Part shown: piece by piece, positions 25,320 to 32,362 of the stretch
Position numbering within the stretch: the first letter of the stretch is position 1
Layout: every line of letters begins with the position of its first letter
Source of the DNA: Alphaproteobacteria bacterium
GTDB taxonomy: Bacteria > Pseudomonadota > Alphaproteobacteria > Micavibrionales > Micavibrionaceae
NCBI GenBank assembly: GCA_027482195.1
Contig: JAIXWE010000056.1
Span: forward strand, 1-32,362
DNA length: 32,362 nucleotides
Direction of reading: 5' to 3'
Program-made: the position numbers and the translations under genes
Notes under the pieces: generated by a model
What the model was told of the DNA's origin: nothing
Seen by the model: only the letters and a program-made list of their open reading frames with translations
The model's database searches: none

Positions 25320-26072
25320 ATGAATGAGTTGGACGACACCCCCACCCCCAAAGCTCCTGAACCCAAAAACGATTCCGCGCGGCGCACCCATTGGCGCGGC
25401 TTTTTGAAAGAGACATTTTCGCGCCACGGTGCGCGTTATCTTGATATGCATCTTGATCCGCTTGGCGCACCCTCACCGGGAAAACATTTTCTGCGCCCAA
25501 TCTTTTTGGCGGCGATGGCCACGGGCACGCTTAACGCCATGTCAAGTAACGAGCCGCTTTCGGTTCAGTTACCCCTTCATTTAGGGGCGGCGGCCATGAC
25601 ATATGTCGCGGGGCGCGAGTTGGTTAAAGGATATCGCACTGCGATACGTAACGGCAAAAACACTTTTGAATTTAATTTCGGTACATCAAAAGTGATTGAT
25701 ACAAAACCCGATTATAAAACACCGGCAACATCCTTAAATGATACCTTAAAAGCAATGAAAATTGCTTCCAATGAGCGCTTCTCGGCATCTTTGGGGATTG
25801 GATATTTTGGGATTACTTGGGGATTTGGCGTTGCGGAGATTTTATCATCCCAGCCTGTATCTCACTCAGCAACATCAACCGCTATAGATACTGCAGGCAG
25901 CCTTTACTGGGCGTACATGATCATGCGTTATCACGCGGCGAAAAACATTGCTGATGGCAAATGGGTGATCGCGAGCGAGCCTCCGGCGAAACGTCAAGAA
26001 CAGGTTCAAACGAACTTGGTGTCGTCTTTCACCTTTGCCCCCGCACTTCAACCCGCACCCGTTAAATCCTAA
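25320..26072 (+). CDS. Hypothetical membrane protein (250 aa)
   Basis: Not recognised. The N-terminal 45 residues are polar and proline-rich (TPTPKAPEPKN). Hydrophobic segments follow near residues 60-75 (HFLRPIFLAAMATGTLNA), 83-100 (PLHLGAAAMTYVAGREL), 160-180 (ASLGIGYFGITWGFGVAEIL) and 190-205 (AGSLYWAYMIM), consistent with three or four membrane passes. The C-terminus is polar with a Pro/Ala tail. The ribosome site is weak. It is 75 nt after hldE and convergent with the lipoprotein gene after 3 nt. No function is claimed. Confidence 0.7.
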   Translation: MNELDDTPTPKAPEPKNDSARRTHWRGFLKETFSRHGARYLDMHLDPLGAPSPGKHFLRPIFLAAMATGTLNAMSSNEPLSVQLPLHLGAAAMTYVAGRELVKGYRTAIRNGKNTFEFNFGTSKVIDTKPDYKTPATSLNDTLKAMKIASNERFSASLGIGYFGITWGFGVAEILSSQPVSHSATSTAIDTAGSLYWAYMIMRYHAAKNIADGKWVIASEPPAKRQEQVQTNLVSSFTFAPALQPAPVKS

Positions 26073-26075
26073 AGA

Positions 26076-26744
26076 TTACTGGCGCGTTTCATAAACGGGA
26101 CGCACATTGACATCCCACCCTTGGGGCGGTTGGTTTGAGAATCCCGGATAACGGCGATATTCCGCTTTTTCATGCGGCAAAATGGCGATGGTGGCATAAG
26201 ACCCCAGCAAACGATTTCGCGCCGACACCACATCAAGGGTCAGGTAATAAATGCTGTTTTTATCGCCTGCGGGAATAACTTCAGCGCCCAATTTTTCCCG
26301 TGCCAATTTTTCAATGGCTGGGTTGCTTAATGGCGCGGAATCATAGGTCACCGTCGGCCCCGCTTGTCCCGCATCCGCAAGCTGATACCCATATGAAATA
26401 AGGCCTTGGCGCAGGAAATGATCAAACGCGCCATCGGCCGGGTAAGTGGGGGCACGGGTGCGTAAGGTAAGGGGTTGCACTTTTGATAAACCAGACCCGG
26501 GAAGTGGGTTGATCAATTCATACACGGCTCCTTGCCAGGCGGCGGTGTTATCGGCAAGTTTGTTGAGGTTGGGGCGCGCGGCTTCTTTCACCCATGGCCG
26601 AGACGGTGCGGGCGAAGATAAGGGCGTTTCATCTTGATAACGATACCCGTTCGGCATCCATTGCGTGGGGAAAGGTTCATAAGAACATCCCGTCACCACA
26701 AAAAGCCCCATCATCATTCCAAAAATTTGTCGACACGTGCGCAT
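26076..26744 (-). CDS. Predicted lipoprotein (222 aa)
   Basis: Start at ATG 26744 (MRTCRQIFGMMMG), with AGAGGAA upstream; the track's start adds 10 unlikely residues. Signal peptide and lipobox VTGC, cleavage before Cys20. The mature part starts with a Pro/Ser-rich linker, then a folded domain from about residue 60, including FDHFLRQGLISYGYQLA, YLTLDVVSARNRLLGSYATIAILP and a C-terminal tail ending VNVRPVYETRQ. I do not recognise the family. The alternation of amphipathic helix and strands recalls small outer-membrane lipoproteins, such as those of secretion or flagellar systems, but no motif supports a choice. Confidence 0.8.
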   Translation of the reverse strand: MRTCRQIFGMMMGLFVVTGCSYEPFPTQWMPNGYRYQDETPLSSPAPSRPWVKEAARPNLNKLADNTAAWQGAVYELINPLPGSGLSKVQPLTLRTRAPTYPADGAFDHFLRQGLISYGYQLADAGQAGPTVTYDSAPLSNPAIEKLAREKLGAEVIPAGDKNSIYYLTLDVVSARNRLLGSYATIAILPHEKAEYRRYPGFSNQPPQGWDVNVRPVYETRQ

Positions 26745-26828
26745 ATGATTCCTCTGAATAAGCAAGCAGATCATAGCGCATGTTGTGCGACAGGGAAATG
26801 CGGATTCGCAGAGAAAAAAACGCGATGC

Positions 26829-27026
26829 TTATCCCAAGCTGCGCGCGTCATCCGTCAACACCGCATAAACGGTGGGGGACGAAAACACCGAACGCAGTTC
26901 AATAAAATGCGCTTTGATGGCGTCCGACACTTGTGTCTCGCCGTAACGGCGGGTCAGCTCTTCCAAAGGTGTTACGGCCGCATCACGGCCAAAATGTGTT
27001 TCAATCAAGCAAAGATCTTGGATCAT
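26829..27026 (-). CDS. Hypothetical small protein (65 aa)
   Basis: Not recognised. The ATG at 27026 (MIQDLCLIETHFG) has GGGGGA closely upstream and is preferred over the track's 27038, which has no ribosome site. The protein is soluble and mostly helical (LEELTRRYGETQVSDAIKAHFIEL), with a C-terminal SPTVYAVLTDDARSLG. The L-E-E-L-x-x-R-Y-G spacing looks like a small helix-turn-helix but is too short to call. A plus-strand ORF over the same region (26634-27053) crosses the lipoprotein signal region and is treated as a shadow. Confidence 0.5.
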   Translation of the reverse strand: MIQDLCLIETHFGRDAAVTPLEELTRRYGETQVSDAIKAHFIELRSVFSSPTVYAVLTDDARSLG

Positions 27027-27060
27027 GATATCCCCCATGTTGCGTTTTTTTAAAAGATTT

Positions 27061-27078
27061 AAAAGCCGAAAGGCCTTT
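27061..27078 (-). terminator. Possible weak terminator after the pseudopilin-like gene
   Basis: On the minus strand: AAAGGCC, loop TTTC, GGCTTTT, with one bulged base and a T-rich tail. It lies about 100 nt after the end of the 27178-27870 gene, and could close the carboxypeptidase-pilin unit. Confidence 0.35.
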
Positions 27079-27125
27079 GTGAAGAGAATCTCAGATTACT
27101 ATATCTGGGGGGTGTGATCAAATAA

Positions 27126-27145
27126 AAAATCAATATATTGATTTT
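27126..27145. repeat. Perfect 20-bp AT-rich palindrome
   Basis: AAAATCAATATATTGATTTT is an exact palindrome with no loop. It lies in the gap between the pseudopilin-like gene and the 65-aa gene (both minus), about 100 nt upstream of the latter. The shape is that of a dimeric-repressor operator. ATCAA-TATA-TTGAT is the reverse orientation of an FNR box and does not match it. Confidence 0.7.
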
Positions 27146-27177
27146 ATCCGCAGATTTCCGCCTTATGCCTGCAAAGC

Positions 27178-27870
27178 TTATCTGGCAAGAAGCACATAAA
27201 AATAATCAAATTGCGCCCCGCCGTCACATGACACGCATGCTTGATAAGCGGGGGTGCGGGTAAAGGTTGCGGGATCTAAAAGAATGGGACTTGAATCATC
27301 AAAGGTTCCTACAAAGCGATTCGAACTCGCCACACAGGTGGAAGCGGGGACGGCGGGTTGTGACCCGGGTGTGTATCCAATTTGTGTATTAATCACGGCG
27401 CAAAATTCTTGGGAGACATTTGGCAAAACGGCGACCAAATCACCTTTATCGGTTCCGGATTCCAAGCCGTTCACATCGCCTTGAAATTCCCAATTCGCAA
27501 TATTGGCGCCCCCCACACCAATACCGGTTGGCGGGATGAAAAAGGTGCCTTGCCCACCTTGGGGGGAAAAGACCTGGCGCGTGGGGTTCACCGTAATGTC
27601 ACCATATGCGACGTTTGCATCTGGGTGCGCAAAACGAATGTCGGACTCGGAAACACCATTTTCAATCAAAGCTTGAACGGCCACCGCAAAGCCTGCGGCT
27701 TGGCGTTGCACTTGGGTGGCTTTGACGGTGAGGCCGTCACGATCGATCCCTGAATCTAACCCGCTGGTGTCCCGCAAAGCCACGGTCAAGGCGCCAATCA
27801 ACACCACAGCAATCAAGATATAAAATAAAATATTCCCCGATTGTGAGGATGAGAAAGGCTTGCGCATCAT
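27178..27870 (-). CDS. Pseudopilin-like exported protein (230 aa)
   Basis: Not assigned to a named gene. After a short basic leader the N-terminus reads QSGNILFYILIAVVLIGALTVAL: a Gly followed by a long hydrophobic helix, resembling prepilin signals, but without the Glu at mature position 5. The rest is exported, with a helical stretch (KATQVQRQAAGFAVAVQALIENGV) and a glycine-rich beta region containing FFIPPTGIGVGGANIANWEFQGDV. Four cysteines in the C-terminal half (FCAVI, STCVA, QACVSCDGG) may form disulfides, as in minor pilins. Start chosen at 27870 (MMRKPF); ATG 27891 overlaps the carboxypeptidase stop and is an alternative. It follows that gene closely, so they are probably co-transcribed. 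Confidence 0.75.
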   Translation of the reverse strand: MMRKPFSSSQSGNILFYILIAVVLIGALTVALRDTSGLDSGIDRDGLTVKATQVQRQAAGFAVAVQALIENGVSESDIRFAHPDANVAYGDITVNPTRQVFSPQGGQGTFFIPPTGIGVGGANIANWEFQGDVNGLESGTDKGDLVAVLPNVSQEFCAVINTQIGYTPGSQPAVPASTCVASSNRFVGTFDDSSPILLDPATFTRTPAYQACVSCDGGAQFDYFYVLLAR

Positions 27871-27880
27871 GGCTACAGGC

Positions 27881-29362
27881 TTAATGCGCATTGGGCGGAA
27901 TGGGAATGCATGACCCCAAAATGCGGCATGCTTGGTCGGCTTCGGCTTGGGTAAATCCGGCGAGGCGTGCGCGAAACATCCATGATTGGTTATCGCCGCG
28001 CATCGGCACAATCACCGGGTCTTTTTGCCCCATATGGCTTAAGCGCGCTTGGGCATTATAAATGGCTTGGTCGGTTGCAATTCGGGATTGAAACGCACCA
28101 ATTTGAATGGCCCAACCGCCCGTGTTGGCGGCGGGTGCGGAAACTGGCTGAGCCGGTAAGCGCACCGCATCTGTGGATGTGCTGTTCAAACTGGCAAGGC
28201 GCACCGTGCCCAAGCTCTGTGTCGTCGGGGCGGAACGGGGACGGCGGTCGGTCGTGGCCGAGGCCGCTTGTTGCGGTTTAAATTGTGCTGTGGGGGCGCG
28301 GTCTTGTGTACGGGTTGTTTCGCGATAAACCGGGCGAATTTCGGGCAAGGTGGCGGTGGCCACCACGGTGGGGGTTGAGGCGGGTGCGGCCACCGGAGCT
28401 GTTTGCTGAGCCGGAACCGGAATTTGCACCGGAGCTTGTGCCTGAATTTGTGGCTGCGCTTCCGGTGCACGTGGAATTACGCGTTCCGCTTGCGCCAATT
28501 GGGATTTCGGGGTGCGGCGCAATTCCGCAAAACCACGATCCAACAATTCGGCCATGTGATTGTTGCGCGAAACTGAAGTACGACCACCAAACACAACACC
28601 AATCACGCGGCGTCCGTCACGCCGGGCGGAGGCCACCAAATTAAAGCCCGACGCAACCGTGTACCCCGTTTTAAACCCATCCATCCCGGCATAAGATTGC
28701 ATCAAACGGTTATGGTTGGTGTGGGTGCGGCCATTGATGGTAAAGCTGCGCTTGCCGAAATAATGGTAATGGTGGGGATAGGTTTGCAAAATATGCCGTG
28801 CCAATTTCGCCATGTCGCGCGGCGTGCTCACTTGCTCGCTGTTTGGTAAACCCGATGCGTTTTTAAACACGGTGCGGCTCATGCCAATTTCACGCGCTTT
28901 TAAGGTCATTTGCCGGGCAAAAGCGGATTCAGACCCACCCAAACTTTCGGCAATCACCACCGAAATATCATTGGCCGATTTGGTCACAAGGGAATAAATG
29001 GCGTTTTCAACGGTGATGGTCGATCCGGCGGGCAAACCGATTTTACTCGGCGCTTGCCCGGCCGCACGTTGCGAAACCCGAAGCCGTGACTGAGGGCTTA
29101 ATTTCCCTTGATCCATCGCCTCAAACACCATCATCAATGTCATGATTTTGGTCAAGGATGCCGGGCGCAACACCCGGTCGGCGTTATCTTGATCCAACAC
29201 AGCACCGGTTTCCGCATCAATGACGATAGATCCATATTTGGAATTTTCCCGGGGTTGCGATTTGCCGGAACGCGCCGCTTCGGCTGCCGAAGGTAAGGTC
29301 AACAAAGCCGAAACAAGGCCAAAAACCAAAAAACGGAAAAAAGCGGAGCGAGATCTCAACAT
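27881..29362 (-). CDS. D-alanyl-D-alanine carboxypeptidase with C-terminal SPOR domain
   Basis: Penicillin-binding peptidase (S11 family, DacA/DacC/DacD type) that removes the terminal D-Ala from peptidoglycan stem peptides in the periplasm. Start at ATG 29362 (MLRSRSAFF; 493 aa); the track's upstream TTG has no ribosome site. Signal peptide about 1-30 (ending AAEAA). Active-site motifs SLTK (Ser69, Lys72), SAN (129-131) and KTGYT are intact. After about residue 290 there is a long Pro/Gln/Ala-rich linker, then a SPOR domain (WAIQIGAFQSRIATDQAI... WMFRARLAGFTQAEADQAC), which binds denuded glycan at the division septum. S11 peptidase plus SPOR is an architecture known in Alphaproteobacteria. 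It is transcribed from the promoter at 29484-29512. Confidence 0.95.
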   Translation of the reverse strand: MLRSRSAFFRFLVFGLVSALLTLPSAAEAARSGKSQPRENSKYGSIVIDAETGAVLDQDNADRVLRPASLTKIMTLMMVFEAMDQGKLSPQSRLRVSQRAAGQAPSKIGLPAGSTITVENAIYSLVTKSANDISVVIAESLGGSESAFARQMTLKAREIGMSRTVFKNASGLPNSEQVSTPRDMAKLARHILQTYPHHYHYFGKRSFTINGRTHTNHNRLMQSYAGMDGFKTGYTVASGFNLVASARRDGRRVIGVVFGGRTSVSRNNHMAELLDRGFAELRRTPKSQLAQAERVIPRAPEAQPQIQAQAPVQIPVPAQQTAPVAAPASTPTVVATATLPEIRPVYRETTRTQDRAPTAQFKPQQAASATTDRRPRSAPTTQSLGTVRLASLNSTSTDAVRLPAQPVSAPAANTGGWAIQIGAFQSRIATDQAIYNAQARLSHMGQKDPVIVPMRGDNQSWMFRARLAGFTQAEADQACRILGSCIPIPPNAH

Positions 29363-29483
29363 AACATCATCACCGGTTGCGGTTTTAAATTTTATAAGAA
29401 ATAAGCCCTGCAAAGCTTGGGCCAGTAAAGTTAGGCGGGGTGTGCCGGGTCAGCACGTGAAAACCGACACAAATCATTCTTAA

Positions 29484-29512
29484 AGTATAGTAAAATTCCG
29501 CCCTTTTGTCCA
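29484..29512 (-). promoter_or_regulatory. Promoter of the carboxypeptidase gene
   Basis: On the minus strand: TGGACA (29512-29507), 17-nt spacer, TATACT (29489-29484). Predicted start near 29477, leader about 115 nt. The -35 is identical to that of nrdB. Confidence 0.65.
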
Positions 29513-29576
29513 CAAAGGGATGGTTGTATTTTCGTAAAGTTTTAAGTGCCCGAAAATAACCCCGCTTCATACCATA

Positions 29577-29591
29577 TTGTGCAGCGCACAA
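29577..29591. promoter_or_regulatory. PhaR-like operator, upstream site
   Basis: TTGTGCAGCGCACAA is a perfect palindrome (TTGTGC, AGC, GCACAA) placed just upstream of the phasin -35. PhaR repressors of other Alphaproteobacteria bind TGC/GCA-rich inverted sites (CTGCN3-4GCAG type) in front of phaP; this site is similar in kind. Confidence 0.6.
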
Positions 29592-29599
29592 AATAAAGT

Positions 29600-29628
29600 T
29601 TGACGTGAAAGAAACACCATGCTATATC
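29600..29628 (+). promoter_or_regulatory. Phasin promoter
   Basis: TTGACG (29600-29605), 17-nt spacer, TATATC (29623-29628). Predicted start near 29635 with a leader of about 58 nt. It is flanked by two TGC-rich repeats. Confidence 0.78.
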
Positions 29629-29632
29629 CTTC

Positions 29633-29662
29633 TTGTGCGCTGCAACAGGTGCGGCGCAAAAC
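29633..29662. promoter_or_regulatory. PhaR-like operator, downstream site
   Basis: TTGTGCGCTGCAA (29633-29645) followed by GGTGCGGCGCAA (29650-29661). It shares the TTGTGC half-site with the upstream palindrome and covers the predicted transcription start, a position suited to repression. Confidence 0.5.
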
Positions 29663-29692
29663 TTTTTAAAAAGCGTTGAAAGCGAGGATCTT

Positions 29693-30253
29693 ATGCCATC
29701 GAAAAAACCAACGAATAAATCAAAATCCGCAGCTGCTACGCCGTCACAAACTGCGTCGTCTGCGAAAACGTCGAAAGCTTCATCGGTGATTCCGTTTGCG
29801 GCCTTCACATCAAATTTCGCACCGAATTTCGGGGCGTCTGCGTCTAACCCTTCTTTTGAATCTGTGGAGCAAATGATGAACACAAGCAAAAACCAATACG
29901 AAAAAATCACCCAAGAGGCACAAAATGCGGGCCGTCATTCCATGGAAGCATGGACAAAATGCAGCACCGTATTGCAAAAAGGCGCGGAACAATGGATGAA
30001 AATCGCCACGCAAATGTCACAAGAATCATGGGAAAAATCTTCCGAGAACATGAAGGCTTTGATGGCATGCAAAACCATCACTGAGCTTACCGAAGCGCAA
30101 AACAAACTCGCGCAACAAAGCTTTGAAGACATGATGCAATGCGCAACACGTCTTTCGGAATTGTCGATCAAGATTTGCACCGAAGCGTTTGAACCGATTA
30201 ACGACCAGCTCGCAAAGTCGATCAAAAAAGCTTCCGAATCGATGGCCGCTTAA
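29693..30253 (+). CDS. phaP: Phasin (polyhydroxyalkanoate granule protein)
   Basis: Granule-coating protein that stabilises polyhydroxyalkanoate storage bodies. Start at ATG 29693 (MPSKKPTNK, 186 aa) with GAGGAT upstream; the track's 29633 start lies at the predicted transcript start. The N-terminal 45 residues are basic, then Ser/Ala/Thr-rich (SKSAAATPSQTASSAK), the rest is a long amphipathic helical region of Phasin_2 type: SFESVEQMMNTSKNQYEKI, MEAWTKCSTVLQKGAEQWMKI, ALMACKTITELTEAQNKLAQQ, and SIKICTEAFEPINDQLAKSI. The promoter with TGC-rich operators and a strong terminator mark it as a single-gene, strongly expressed, probably PhaR-controlled unit. No PHA synthase is in the window. Confidence 0.9.
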   Translation: MPSKKPTNKSKSAAATPSQTASSAKTSKASSVIPFAAFTSNFAPNFGASASNPSFESVEQMMNTSKNQYEKITQEAQNAGRHSMEAWTKCSTVLQKGAEQWMKIATQMSQESWEKSSENMKALMACKTITELTEAQNKLAQQSFEDMMQCATRLSELSIKICTEAFEPINDQLAKSIKKASESMAA

Positions 30254-30347
30254 GGTATAGTCAATCACGCTTTTCTCTCTTCCAAACGAGAGGCAAGCCT
30301 TCTTAAATAAAAGCGAACAAATCTACGATTTGCTTCGCATCTAACAC

Positions 30348-30390
30348 AAACCCCTGCGGATCAGCTCTCCGCAGGGGTTTTTTCTTTTTT
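30348..30390 (+). terminator. Rho-independent terminator after phasin
   Basis: Perfect 12-bp stem AACCCCTGCGGA / TCCGCAGGGGTT with a 7-nt loop, followed by TTTT-C-TTTTTT. It lies 95 nt after the phasin stop and just before clpS. Confidence 0.95.
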
Positions 30391-30422
30391 AATCCCCCTA
30401 CCCAACGTTAAAGCTTTTCCTA

Positions 30423-30428
30423 TATAGT
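30423..30428 (+). promoter_or_regulatory. Candidate -10 of clpS (possible leaderless start)
   Basis: TATAGT lies 7 nt upstream of the clpS ATG. The matching -35 (about 30400-30405) is poor. No Shine-Dalgarno sequence stands before the ATG. If this -10 is used, transcription would begin at or within a base of the ATG. Confidence 0.35.
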
Positions 30429-30435
30429 AGATATT

Positions 30436-30780
30436 ATGCGCGCATCGGATGACCCCAACGCCCCGACCACCCCACCCGTGCCGGACAAGGCCACGGGCAT
30501 TTTGCTCAAAACCAAGCCGAAAACGGCCAAGCCTGGGCTTTACCGCGTGCTGTTGCTCAATGATGATTTCACGCCGATGGAATTTGTCGTCCATATCTTG
30601 GAAAAATTCTTTAACAAAACCCGGGCGGAGGCGACCGAAATTATGCTGCATGTCCATCGCCGCGGCGTGGGGCTTTGCGGTGTTTACACCTATGAGGTGG
30701 CGGAAACAAAAGTCAATCAAGTGATGGATTTTGCGCGCGCCAACGAACAACCGCTTCAATGCACCATGGAACGCGAATAA
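30436..30780 (+). CDS. clpS: ATP-dependent Clp protease adapter ClpS
   Basis: Adaptor that binds N-degron substrates (N-terminal Phe, Leu, Trp, Tyr) and delivers them to ClpAP. 114 aa with a polar Pro/Thr-rich N-terminal extension (about 1-33), then the ClpS core: [20 protein letters not shown] (the N-degron pocket Asn-Asp-Asp), [32 protein letters not shown] (the His pair and Gly-rich loop) and the ending LQCTMERE. It lies 24 nt upstream of clpA, the conserved pairing. No ribosome site is visible, so it may be translated leaderless. Confidence 0.96.
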   Translation: MRASDDPNAPTTPPVPDKATGILLKTKPKTAKPGLYRVLLLNDDFTPMEFVVHILEKFFNKTRAEATEIMLHVHRRGVGLCGVYTYEVAETKVNQVMDFARANEQPLQCTMERE

Positions 30781-30804
30781 AGCGCATAAAGAAAGGGACT
30801 AAAC

Positions 30805-32362
30805 ATGTTATCCCGTAATTTGGAACACACGCTTCACAAGGCGCTCTCCGCCGCATCCGACCGCCAACAAGAATATGCGACGTTGGAACATTTGCTGTTC
30901 GCGTTGTTGGATGATCAAGACGCCATGGCGGTGTTGCGGTCTTGCGGCGTTGATTTGGGAATTTTGCGCGGCAAACTCATCACCTATATGGACGAAGATT
31001 TAGGGTATTTGGTGAATCCCACAACTGGTGACACCAAACCCACCACCGCCTTTCAACGCGTGTTGCAACGCGCGGCCATTCACGTGCAATCATCAGGGCG
31101 GGAAGAAGTCACCGGTGCGAATGTCTTGGTTGCACTCTTTTCCGAGCGGGAATCGCACGCGGTTTACTTCCTTCAAGAACAAGACATGACCCGCTTTGAT
31201 GCGGTCAATTATATCTCCCACGGGATTGCAAAAGTGGCGGGGGCGAATGATCAAACCCGTGTGCCGAAAGGGGCGGATGCGGGCGATGAAACTCCTGTCA
31301 AAATGGGCAAAGACGCGCTCGATAGTTATTGCGTGAATTTGAACGAAAAAGCGAAAAAGGGAAAAATTGACACGCTCATTGGGCGATCAAAAGAGATTGA
31401 CCGCACCATTCAAATTTTGTGCCGCCGGTCAAAAAATAATCCGCTTTATGTTGGTGATCCGGGTGTTGGCAAAACCGCGATTGCCGAAGGGCTTGCGAAA
31501 AAAATCGAAGACAAACAAGTTCCGGAAGTGCTGTTGGGATGTGTCGTTTATTCGCTCGATATGGGTGCGCTTCTTGCTGGCACGCGCTATCGCGGTGACT
31601 TTGAAGAACGCTTAAAGGCCGTGATTGCGGAATTACAAGCCCAAGAAAATGTTGTCTTATTCATTGATGAAATCCACACCATCATTGGTGCGGGGGCGAC
31701 ATCGGGCGGGGCGATGGATGCGTCAAACCTTTTAAAACCTGCGTTATCGGATGGGTCGTTGCGGTGCATTGGTTCCACCACCTTCAAAGAATACCGCAAT
31801 CATTTTGAAAAAGACCGCGCACTTGTGCGCCGTTTTCAAAAGATTGATGTGCATGAGCCATCAATTCCCGATGCGATTGAGATTTTAAAAGGCATCCGGC
31901 CTTATTTCGAGAAACATCATAATGTGAAATATACGAACGAGGCGTTGCGCGCGGCTGTGGAACTCTCCGCACGCTATATCGGTGATCGTAAATTGCCGGA
32001 TAAGGCGATTGACGTGATCGACGAGGTGGGTGCGGCGCAAATGTTGTTGCCTGCGCTCAAGCGCAAAAAAACCATCGCGGTCAAGGATATTGAGGTGGTG
32101 GTGGCGCAAATTGCGCGCATCCCGTCAAAGGCGGTATCAAAGGATGATAAATCGGTTTTGCTCAATCTCGAACGTGATTTGAAAACATTGGTCTTTGACC
32201 AAGACGCGGCGATCCAGATTTTGTGCGATTCCATTAAAATGGCGCGTGCGGGTTTGCGCGACATGGAAAAACCGATTGGGTCCTATCTTTTCTCCGGCCC
32301 CACAGGTGTTGGGAAAACGGAAGTGGCGCGGCAACTCGCCAAGACATTGGGGGTTGAGTTGA
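30805..32362 (+). CDS. clpA: ATP-dependent Clp protease ATP-binding subunit ClpA, 3' partial
   Basis: Unfoldase that threads substrates into ClpP. It is absent from the ORF track because no stop occurs before the window end; about 519 codons are present. The N domain (about residues 1-145) starts MLSRNLEHTLHKALSAASDR and has the two Clp_N repeats. A linker follows (ANDQTRVPKGADAGDE). AAA domain 1 has Walker A GDPGVGKTAIAEGLA (the first residue after Gly is Asp, where Glu is common), Walker B VVLFIDEIHTIIG, and sensor GSTTFKEYRN. AAA domain 2 begins near the end with Walker A FSGPTGVGKTEVARQLA. GAAAGGGA precedes the ATG. The clpS-clpA order and the lack of the long ClpB middle coiled coil identify ClpA. 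Confidence 0.96.
   Translation, partial: MLSRNLEHTLHKALSAASDRQQEYATLEHLLFALLDDQDAMAVLRSCGVDLGILRGKLITYMDEDLGYLVNPTTGDTKPTTAFQRVLQRAAIHVQSSGREEVTGANVLVALFSERESHAVYFLQEQDMTRFDAVNYISHGIAKVAGANDQTRVPKGADAGDETPVKMGKDALDSYCVNLNEKAKKGKIDTLIGRSKEIDRTIQILCRRSKNNPLYVGDPGVGKTAIAEGLAKKIEDKQVPEVLLGCVVYSLDMGALLAGTRYRGDFEERLKAVIAELQAQENVVLFIDEIHTIIGAGATSGGAMDASNLLKPALSDGSLRCIGSTTFKEYRNHFEKDRALVRRFQKIDVHEPSIPDAIEILKGIRPYFEKHHNVKYTNEALRAAVELSARYIGDRKLPDKAIDVIDEVGAAQMLLPALKRKKTIAVKDIEVVVAQIARIPSKAVSKDDKSVLLNLERDLKTLVFDQDAAIQILCDSIKMARAGLRDMEKPIGSYLFSGPTGVGKTEVARQLAKTLGVEL

Noticed and set aside
26634-27053. 139-aa + strand ORF
   Set aside because: It crosses the lipoprotein signal-peptide region and the 65-aa gene in antisense; its product is rich in His, Cys and Arg without a recognisable pattern.
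29542-29910. 122-aa minus-strand ORF
   Set aside because: It is antisense to the phasin gene and its promoter; the phasin frame has a ribosome site and helical heptad-like content.

Overview
The window is chromosomal DNA of an alphaproteobacterium. The evidence is a ChvG-type sensor kinase, a TIGR02300/FYDLN-type acidic zinc-ribbon protein (a family I know from Alphaproteobacteria), an adjacent clpS-clpA pair, a phasin (polyhydroxyalkanoate storage), HldE (Gram-negative LPS heptose) and a short NrdA of the size seen in some other alphaproteobacteria. A Micavibrio-like or Rhodospirillales-like lineage is possible, but this is inference only; nothing here fixes genus. Base composition is moderate and quite even, except for one visibly AT-rich gene (mrr-like, 6560-7477). 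No rRNA, tRNA, CRISPR array, IS element or phage was found.

Layout. 1-2.0 kb: the 3' end of a chvG-like kinase, translationally coupled to rapZ with no hprK between them. 2.1-5.3 kb: a small hypothetical gene (-), ahcY (+), then prmA and the acidic FYDLN protein (-). 5.4-13.7 kb: a fatty-acid oxidation region with a thiolase, a FadN-type hydroxyacyl-CoA dehydrogenase/enoyl-CoA hydratase, an acyl-CoA dehydrogenase, an SCP2-like protein and a hotdog thioesterase. It is interrupted by an mrr-like restriction endonuclease inserted between thiolase and fadN, and by rlmJ on the other strand. 13.7-15.9 kb (-): SCO1-like copper protein, an anchored unknown, and PhoH. 16.1-19.7 kb: class Ia ribonucleotide reductase, nrdB and nrdA both on (-), separated by a small lipoprotein gene on (+) that has its own near-consensus promoter. 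A pair of NrdR boxes covers the nrdB promoter. 19.7-20.2 kb: a 528-nt non-coding stretch with two perfect inverted repeats. 20.2-25.2 kb: pyk, an unrecognised operon (46-aa ORF plus 274-aa protein), a transglutaminase-like cysteine protease fused to an N-terminal MshEN-like domain (-), and hldE. 25.3-29.4 kb: several unrecognised envelope proteins, a pseudopilin-like protein and a D,D-carboxypeptidase with a SPOR domain. 29.4-32.4 kb: a phasin gene with a clear promoter and TGC-rich operator-like repeats, a strong terminator, clpS, and clpA running off the window end (absent from the ORF track because it has no stop).

The most unusual items are: the MshEN-like domain plus membrane segment plus BTLCP protease fusion, which suggests direct c-di-GMP control of a periplasmic protease; the RapZ whose Walker A lysine is leucine in a locus lacking hprK; the AT-rich Mrr gene sitting without gaps in a beta-oxidation operon; and the two NrdR boxes overlapping the -10 and -35 of nrdB. 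Several ORF-track starts were moved downstream on Shine-Dalgarno or coupling evidence (rapZ, the 2132-2482 gene, fadN, nrdB, nrdA, the small lipoprotein, the 26 kb lipoprotein, the pseudopilin-like gene, the carboxypeptidase, the phasin).
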